Assembly: GCA_038040395.1 (NCBI GenBank)
Contig: JBBPIJ010000002.1
Span: 124,001 to 188,000, forward strand
Direction of reading: 5' to 3'
DNA: 64,000 nt
Source: VAXT01 sp038040395
GTDB taxonomy: Bacteria > Actinomycetota > Thermoleophilia > Gaiellales > Gaiellaceae
Below the pieces are notes generated by a model, which saw only the letters and a program-made list of their open reading frames with translations, had not been told where the DNA came from and did no database searches. A program made the translations under genes and the position numbers. Shown one piece after another: positions 59,826-64,000 of this stretch (its first letter is position 1; each line of letters begins with the position of its first letter).

Positions 59826-61104
59826 CACCGCGACGCGCGGGCTGGCCGAGCTCCCGGAGCCCGGCGCAGGCCGCATCGGGATGTACTTCTGCGGCCCCAC
59901 CGTCTACCAGCGAATCCATGTCGGCAACGCTCGCCCGTTCATCGTCTCCATCTGGCTGCGGCGCTGGCTCCTGGAGCAGGGGCACGCGGTGACGCTGGTC
60001 GAGAACATCACCGACATCAACGACAAGATCTACGCGGCGGCCCCCGGCGAGAGCGCGAAGCTTGCCGCCGATGCAGCGCGCTGGTACGTCGAGGACACCG
60101 AGCTGCTCGGCCTGGGCCGGCCGGACCACGAGCCGCTCGCCACCGAGACGATTCCCGAGATCGTCGCGCTGATCGAAGAGCTGATCGGCCGAGATCTCGC
60201 CTACGAGGCCGGCGGCGACGTCTACTACCGCGTCGGCCGCTTCGAGGACTACGGAAGGCTTTCCGGGCGCCACGATGACGAGGCGGCGACACGCAACCCG
60301 TCCGAGGAGGAAGAGCAGAGCTCGGTGAAGGAGGACCCGCGCGACTTCGCCCTCTGGAAGGCGCACAAGGAAGGCGAGGACACGTGGTGGGCCTCCCCGT
60401 GGGGGAACGGGCGCCCCGGCTGGCACATCGAGTGCTCGGCGATGGCGGAGAAGCACCTCGGGCCGGTCTTCGAGATCCACGGCGGCGGGCTCGACCTCGT
60501 CTTTCCGCACCACGAGAACGAGATCGCCCAGTCGCGCGGCGCGGGCCGCGAGTTCGCGCGCATCTGGATGCACAACGGGATGCTCCGCCAAGGCGGCGAG
60601 AAGATGTCGAAGTCGGTCGGCAACATCGTCACGCTGCGGGAGGCCGTCGAGGAGTGGGGCCCCGAGACGCTGTTGATGCTCTTCCTCGGTGCTCACTGGC
60701 GCAAGCCGATCGACTACTCCGACGAGACGCTCGCCGCCGCGAAGGCGCGCGCCGAGGGCTTGCGCGAGGTCTTCCGTAACCCCTCCGAGCCGGGCGGGGC
60801 CTGGAACGACGTGGTGGAGGCGCTCGAGGACGACTTCAACACTCCGCAGGCGCTTGCAGTAATGCACGAATGGCGTGACCACGATCTTCTGCGCCGGGGG
60901 CTCGACCTCTTTGGGCTCGGCTCGCTCGCCGAAGGGGAAGAAGCTCCCGGCGAGCTCCATGGCCTCGCGCGGCAACGCGCCGAGGTCCGAGCAGGTGGTG
61001 ATTACGACGAAGCGGACCGCCTCCGCCGCGAGATCGAAGACGCCGGCTGGGAGGTGCGGGACGTCGCCGGAGAGCCCGGCTATCGGCTCGTCCCGAAACC
61101 GTGA
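59812..61104 (+). CDS. cysS: Cysteinyl-tRNA synthetase
   Basis: A 430-residue class I synthetase. MYFCGPTVYQRIHVGNARPF carries the zinc Cys and HIGH, WHIECSAMAEKHLG and IHGGGLDLVFPHHENE supply the remaining zinc ligands, and GEKMSKSVGN is the KMSKS. ATG 59812 lies 14 bp inside the end of gltX. Charges tRNA-Cys. cysE, which separates gltX and cysS in B. subtilis, is missing, so the two genes are fused into an overlapping pair. Confidence 0.96.
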   Translation: MRLYDTATRGLAELPEPGAGRIGMYFCGPTVYQRIHVGNARPFIVSIWLRRWLLEQGHAVTLVENITDINDKIYAAAPGESAKLAADAARWYVEDTELLGLGRPDHEPLATETIPEIVALIEELIGRDLAYEAGGDVYYRVGRFEDYGRLSGRHDDEAATRNPSEEEEQSSVKEDPRDFALWKAHKEGEDTWWASPWGNGRPGWHIECSAMAEKHLGPVFEIHGGGLDLVFPHHENEIAQSRGAGREFARIWMHNGMLRQGGEKMSKSVGNIVTLREAVEEWGPETLLMLFLGAHWRKPIDYSDETLAAAKARAEGLREVFRNPSEPGGAWNDVVEALEDDFNTPQALAVMHEWRDHDLLRRGLDLFGLGSLAEGEEAPGELHGLARQRAEVRAGGDYDEADRLRREIEDAGWEVRDVAGEPGYRLVPKP

Positions 61105-61823
61105 GCGCCCCCGCAGAGCAGGTCTACGGCCGGCGGGCGGTGCGCGAGGTGCTTCGCGGGCCGCGCGAAGTGCGCGAGCTCTGGTTCACCGAGCGGGCCC
61201 AGGTCGCCGAGCCATGGCTTCAAGAGGCAGGTCCCGGTGCCAGGCACCAGGCCAAGGCCGAAAGGGAGCTGACCGAAAAGGCGGGGACCCGCGACCACCA
61301 GGGCGTTCTCGCCTTCTGCGAGCCCTACCGGTACGCGGACGCCTTCGAGCTCGCCGCCGAGCCCAGCCCCTTGCTTGTCTGCCTCGACCAGGTCACGGAT
61401 CCGCACAACCTCGGGGCCGTCTGCCGCAGCGCAGAAGGAGCGGGGGCGACGGGCGTGATCGTCCCGGCCCACGGGTCGGCTCGCGTGACACCCGCGGTCT
61501 GCCGCGCCTCGGCCGGAGCAGTCGAGCACGTCCGGCTGGCGGTCGTCCCGAACCTCGCGCGCTACCTCGAGGAGGTGAAGGGCGCGGACCTCTGGGTCTA
61601 CGGCGCCGCCGGCGAGGGCGGAAAGCCCATGTGGGAAACCGACCTAACGGGTGGCGCGGCGTTCGTCTTCGGCGCGGAAGGCCGCGGGCTGCGGCCGCTG
61701 GTTCGCCGTACCTGCGACGAGCTCGTCTCGATCCCGCTCGCGGGCAACGTCGAGTCGTTGAACGTCAGCGTCGCCGCGGCCGTCCTTCTTTACGAAGCAC
61801 GGAGGCAGCGCAACGGTGCCTGA
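61101..61823 (+). CDS. rlmB: 23S rRNA 2'-O-ribose methyltransferase RlmB/TrmH (SPOUT)
   Basis: A 240-residue protein with the N-terminal substrate-binding domain (VYGRRAVREVL), then the SPOUT domain: DQVTDPHNLGAVCRSAEGAG (motif 1), FVFGAEGRGL (motif 2) and IPLAGNVESLNVSVAAAVLLYE (motif 3). It methylates Gm2251 of 23S rRNA. GTG start overlaps cysS (GTGA), and the next gene overlaps by 8 bp. Same order as B. subtilis cysS-mrnC-yacO, without mrnC. Confidence 0.93.
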   Translation: MSAPAEQVYGRRAVREVLRGPREVRELWFTERAQVAEPWLQEAGPGARHQAKAERELTEKAGTRDHQGVLAFCEPYRYADAFELAAEPSPLLVCLDQVTDPHNLGAVCRSAEGAGATGVIVPAHGSARVTPAVCRASAGAVEHVRLAVVPNLARYLEEVKGADLWVYGAAGEGGKPMWETDLTGGAAFVFGAEGRGLRPLVRRTCDELVSIPLAGNVESLNVSVAAAVLLYEARRQRNGA

Positions 61824-62253
61824 TCCAACCCTCTACCTCTTCGACGGGTTCAACCTGCTGCACCTGGGCGGCTTCGAGGACTCGCGGGACCTGACCGACA
61901 AGCTCGCGAGCTTCGTCGCGGAGAAGGGCGCACGCGGCGTCCTCGTCTTCGACGGGAGCGGGGAGGACCTGAGCTACGGCCCGTTGCAGGTCCGCTTCGC
62001 CGAGGATGCCGACACGCTGCTCGAGCGACTTGCCGCCGAGAATCGAGACCAGGAGCGAGTTTGTCTCGTCTCGTCGGACTCTGCGGTTCGCGAAACGTCC
62101 GGCCAGAAGGTGATGAAGCTCTCCTCGGCGACGTTCACGCGCGACTTCGCTCTGGCGGCACACGATGAGCGAAAACCGATGCGCGTGGAGGACACGCTCG
62201 ACCCGGAGACGAGGGCCAAGCTGGAAAAGCTGCGTCGAGGCGAAGGCACATAA
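61816..62253 (+). CDS. yacP: NYN-domain ribonuclease-like protein (YacP/Rae1 family)
   Basis: A 145-residue PIN-like NYN protein. TLYLFDGFNLLHLG carries the first acidic residue, GVLVFDGSGEDLSYG the second and CLVSSDSAVRET the third, the three Asp that hold the metal. B. subtilis YacP/Rae1 cleaves mRNA at the ribosome. GTG start inside rlmB. Last gene before the sigH promoter. Confidence 0.87.
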   Translation: MPDPTLYLFDGFNLLHLGGFEDSRDLTDKLASFVAEKGARGVLVFDGSGEDLSYGPLQVRFAEDADTLLERLAAENRDQERVCLVSSDSAVRETSGQKVMKLSSATFTRDFALAAHDERKPMRVEDTLDPETRAKLEKLRRGEGT

Positions 62254-62286
62254 GAAACGGGACCTTTGCAGTTTTCTTGTAATTCC

Positions 62287-62316
62287 TTGACATAGTTGCT
62301 ACCTTGGCGCTAGCGA
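62287..62316 (+). promoter_or_regulatory. Promoter of sigH
   Basis: Perfect -35 TTGACA (62287-62292), 18-bp spacer, then TAGCGA (62311-62316) as a weak -10. It is the best -35 in the window. The predicted transcript would start near 62323, in the first arm of the hairpin at 62319-62342. Confidence 0.5.
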
Positions 62317-62318
62317 AC

Positions 62319-62342
62319 GGGTGAGATTGCAAGCGCTCACCC
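62319..62342 (+). promoter_or_regulatory. Leader hairpin of sigH
   Basis: GGGTGAG (62319-62325) pairs perfectly with CTCACCC (62336-62342) around a 10-base loop, 16 bases before the sigH ATG. No Shine-Dalgarno is visible between hairpin and start codon. The arms could act in DNA as an operator as well. Confidence 0.4.
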
Positions 62343-62358
62343 ACGACCTCTCTCACAT

Positions 62359-63027
62359 ATGGCCGCCGCCCGTCCAGCCCCTGCACTTCGCCGACAACAG
62401 AAGGCGGAGCGTGAGCTCGAGGATTTGCAGCTCGTCATCCGGGCTCGCAACGGCGACAGCAGCGCGATGGATTACCTCATCCGCCGCTACACCGGCTTCG
62501 TTCGGCTCAAGGCGAGCTCGTACTTCCTGGCCGGCGGCGACGGCGACGATCTCGTCCAGGAAGGGCTGATCGGGCTCTACAAAGCGGTCCGCGACTTCCG
62601 GCACGACAAGGAGACATCGTTTCGCTCGTTCGCCGAGCTCTGCGTGACGCGGCAGATCATCACGGCGATCAAGACGGCCACGCGGTTCAAGCACTCGCCC
62701 CTGAACACGTACGTTTCGTTCAGCCACACGCCAGCAGGACAGGAGCAGGACGGAGAGTGCACGCTCGGCGACGCCCTTCCCGGCTCGCACGTGAACGATC
62801 CGGCCGTCTGCGTGATCTCGACCGAGGAGCTACAGAGCCTCGTGTTCTGCCTTGGCTCAGGGCTCTCGAAGCTCGAGGCCGATGCGCTGCGGCTCTATCT
62901 AGAGGGCGAGTCGTACGAGGACATGGCCGTGATCCTCGGCTGCGACACGAAGACGATCGACAACGCCCTCCAGCGCGTCAAGCGGAAGATCTACACGCAC
63001 CAGCGCTCGCGCCAGGTTCTGTCGTAG
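62359..63027 (+). CDS. sigH: RNA polymerase sigma factor, SigH/Spo0H type
   Basis: A 222-residue sigma-70-family protein like B. subtilis SigH. Region 2 (about 22-100) has DSSAMDYLIRRYTGFVRLKASSYF, GDGDDLVQEGLIGLYKAVRDF and FRSFAELCVTRQIITAIKTA (region 2.4). Region 4 has LSKLEADALRLYLEGESYEDMAVILGCDTKTIDNALQRVKRKI. It directs alternative transcription; in Bacillus it serves transition state and sporulation genes, here its regulon is unknown. It follows yacP as in Firmicutes. Its leader has a strong -35 and a hairpin but no Shine-Dalgarno. Confidence 0.93.
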   Translation: MAAARPAPALRRQQKAERELEDLQLVIRARNGDSSAMDYLIRRYTGFVRLKASSYFLAGGDGDDLVQEGLIGLYKAVRDFRHDKETSFRSFAELCVTRQIITAIKTATRFKHSPLNTYVSFSHTPAGQEQDGECTLGDALPGSHVNDPAVCVISTEELQSLVFCLGSGLSKLEADALRLYLEGESYEDMAVILGCDTKTIDNALQRVKRKIYTHQRSRQVLS

Positions 63028-63049
63028 CACGGCTACGATTCGCATACCG

Positions 63050-63121
63050 GCCGGAGTAGCTCAGGGGTAGAGCAATGGTTTTGTAAACCATGGGTCGGGG
63101 GTTCGAATCCCTCCTCCGGCT
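63050..63121 (+). tRNA. tRNA-Thr (anticodon TGT)
   Basis: Complete cloverleaf. Acceptor GCCGGAG/CTCCGGC, D-arm GCTC/GAGC, anticodon stem ATGGT/ACCAT with loop TTTGTAA (anticodon TGT at 63082-63084, reading ACA), T-stem with loop TTCGAAT, discriminator T. CCA is not encoded. Confidence 0.97.
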
Positions 63122-63176
63122 CCTGGGAAAGCTACGATGCGTGCGGCGCCTACGGGTGTCGTCTCATGACGGATCG

Positions 63177-63229
63177 CTGACCGACACAGGAGTTCCCGCG
63201 CAGAGCCGCCGGCTCTGCCATTCGGTCAG
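63177..63229 (+). promoter_or_regulatory. Two-layer hairpin in the ABC-F leader, reaching into the Shine-Dalgarno
   Basis: Outer arms CTGACCG (63177-63183) and CGGTCAG (63223-63229); inner arms GCAGAGCC (63200-63207) and GGCTCTGC (63211-63218) with a 3-base loop. The last two bases of the outer arm are the first two of AGGAGG (63228-63233), so folding would partly hide the ribosome-binding site. Confidence 0.45.
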
Positions 63230-63241
63230 GAGGTCCCTTCG

Positions 63242-64000
63242 ATGCACCAGCAGGGCGGCACGCTTGCCGCAACCGACATCACCATCCACCGCGGCGCCGA
63301 GGCGATTCTCGAGCGCGTCTCGCTTGCGGTCACGCCCGGCAGCCGGATCGGCGTCGTCGGGCCGAACGGCCGCGGCAAGACGACGCTCCTGCGCGCGCTC
63401 GCCGGCCTCGAGCAGCTCGACGCAGGCTCGGTAACGCGCAGCCCGGCGACGCTTCGGGTCGGCTATCTCCCGCAAGAACGCGATCTCGGGCCCGAGGAGA
63501 CGCTGCGCGCATACCTGGCGCGGCGCACCGGCGTGGGGCAGGCCGAGGCCGAGCTCGCAACCTTGGAGGCGGCCCTCGAGCGAGACTCGCCGGCGATCGA
63601 GGCACACGGCGAGGCGCTCGACCGCTTCCTGGCTTTCGGCGGCGACGACTTCGACGTCCGAGCCCGCGACGTGCTCGCAGACGTCGCTCTCGACGCGCCG
63701 CTCGACCGTCCCGCAGGCGCGCTCTCCGGCGGCGAGAAGGGCCGGGCGGCGCTCGCCTCGATTCTGCTCGCGCGGTTCGACGTCTACCTGCTCGACGAGC
63801 CGACGAACGATCTCGACTTTGCCGGGCTCGAGCTCCTCGAACGCTTCCTGCTGGGCGTCCAGGGCGGAGTCGTGCTCGTCTCCCACGACCGGGCCGTGCT
63901 CGACCGGACGGTGAACCGGATCGTCGAGCTCGAGTCGGGCACGCAGCGAGTTCATCACTACGCGGGCGGGTGGACCGAGTTCGAGGCGGCACGGGAGCAC
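63242..64000 (+). CDS. ABC-F family ATPase (N-terminal part; cut by window edge)
   Basis: The first 253 residues are visible, starting with ATG 63242, which has AGGAGG 8 bases upstream. Nucleotide-binding domain 1: Walker A GPNGRGKTTL (about 41-50), signature LSGGEKGRAAL (about 161-171), Walker B YLLDEPTNDLDF with the EPTNDLD typical of ABC-F, and the switch His in LVSHDRAVLD. After it begins the linker (HHYAGGWTEFEAAREH). ABC-F proteins act on the ribosome, in translation or antibiotic protection. A structured leader precedes it. Confidence 0.9.
   Translation, partial: MHQQGGTLAATDITIHRGAEAILERVSLAVTPGSRIGVVGPNGRGKTTLLRALAGLEQLDAGSVTRSPATLRVGYLPQERDLGPEETLRAYLARRTGVGQAEAELATLEAALERDSPAIEAHGEALDRFLAFGGDDFDVRARDVLADVALDAPLDRPAGALSGGEKGRAALASILLARFDVYLLDEPTNDLDFAGLELLERFLLGVQGGVVLVSHDRAVLDRTVNRIVELESGTQRVHHYAGGWTEFEAAREH

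Overview
The window is a GC-rich (roughly two-thirds G+C) bacterial chromosome segment that is almost fully coding. Genes are packed end to end, with many 1-14 bp start/stop overlaps and frequent GTG and TTG starts. CarD beside ispD, a DUF2469 protein, a DUF4081-GNAT protein, ClpC without CtsR/McsAB, and a Bacillus-type SigH point to a deep-branching actinobacterium, most likely class Thermoleophilia (Gaiellales/Solirubrobacterales-like). This placement is inferred from gene content and gene order. No gene-free stretch exceeds about 215 bases. I see no CRISPR array, rRNA, phage, transposase or replication origin.

Layout. (1) 1-3456: the edge of an acyl-CoA thioesterase, two small proteins, a diacylglycerol-kinase-type lipid kinase, a DeoD-type nucleoside phosphorylase and a GNAT acetyltransferase. 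(2) 3591-20293: a housekeeping block, tilS-hpt-ftsH-folP-folB, then two secreted-protein genes on the opposite strand splitting folB from folK, then folK-DUF2469, a tandem pair of solute-binding proteins, coaX, dusB, greA and lysS. (3) About 20.3-47.1 kb: a surface-glycan island. It has glycosyltransferases (GT2, GT4, GT8, GT14), two Wzx-type flippases, a Wzy/O-antigen-ligase-like protein, two NodB deacetylases, nucleotide-sugar enzymes, sugar methyltransferases, a Wzz/BY-kinase fusion with a PHP phosphatase, and a polyprenyl-phosphate sugar transferase that would start assembly. (4) 47.2-48.5 kb: a 46-residue peptide with a KGG leader motif beside a SagB-type flavin dehydrogenase, a candidate peptide-modification pair. 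(5) 48.8-63.1 kb: clpC, an nfeD/SPFH pair, radA, carD, ispD, ispF, gltX, cysS, rlmB, yacP, sigH and tRNA-Thr, ending in a truncated ABC-F gene.

The order tilS-hpt-ftsH ... folP-folB-folK-dusB-lysS ... clpC-radA-ispD-ispF-gltX-cysS-rlmB-yacP-sigH is the order seen in Bacillus subtilis. The window therefore looks like one ancient conserved block into which the glycan island and some smaller cassettes have been inserted.

Three signals stand out. A 27-bp palindromic element (core GCAACAGACTGTTGC) occurs four times. Two copies lie in frame inside essential genes (ispD and gltX), where each adds residues reading LQQTVAKS. This resembles the Rickettsia palindromic elements, but in an unrelated lineage. 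A 163-nt extended hairpin lies between a DMT transporter gene and radA, and its non-Watson-Crick pairs are all G-U on the + strand, which suggests a real RNA. The KGG peptide and SagB-type enzyme form a compact candidate RiPP locus. An intrinsic-terminator-like hairpin sits between a near-consensus promoter and greA.
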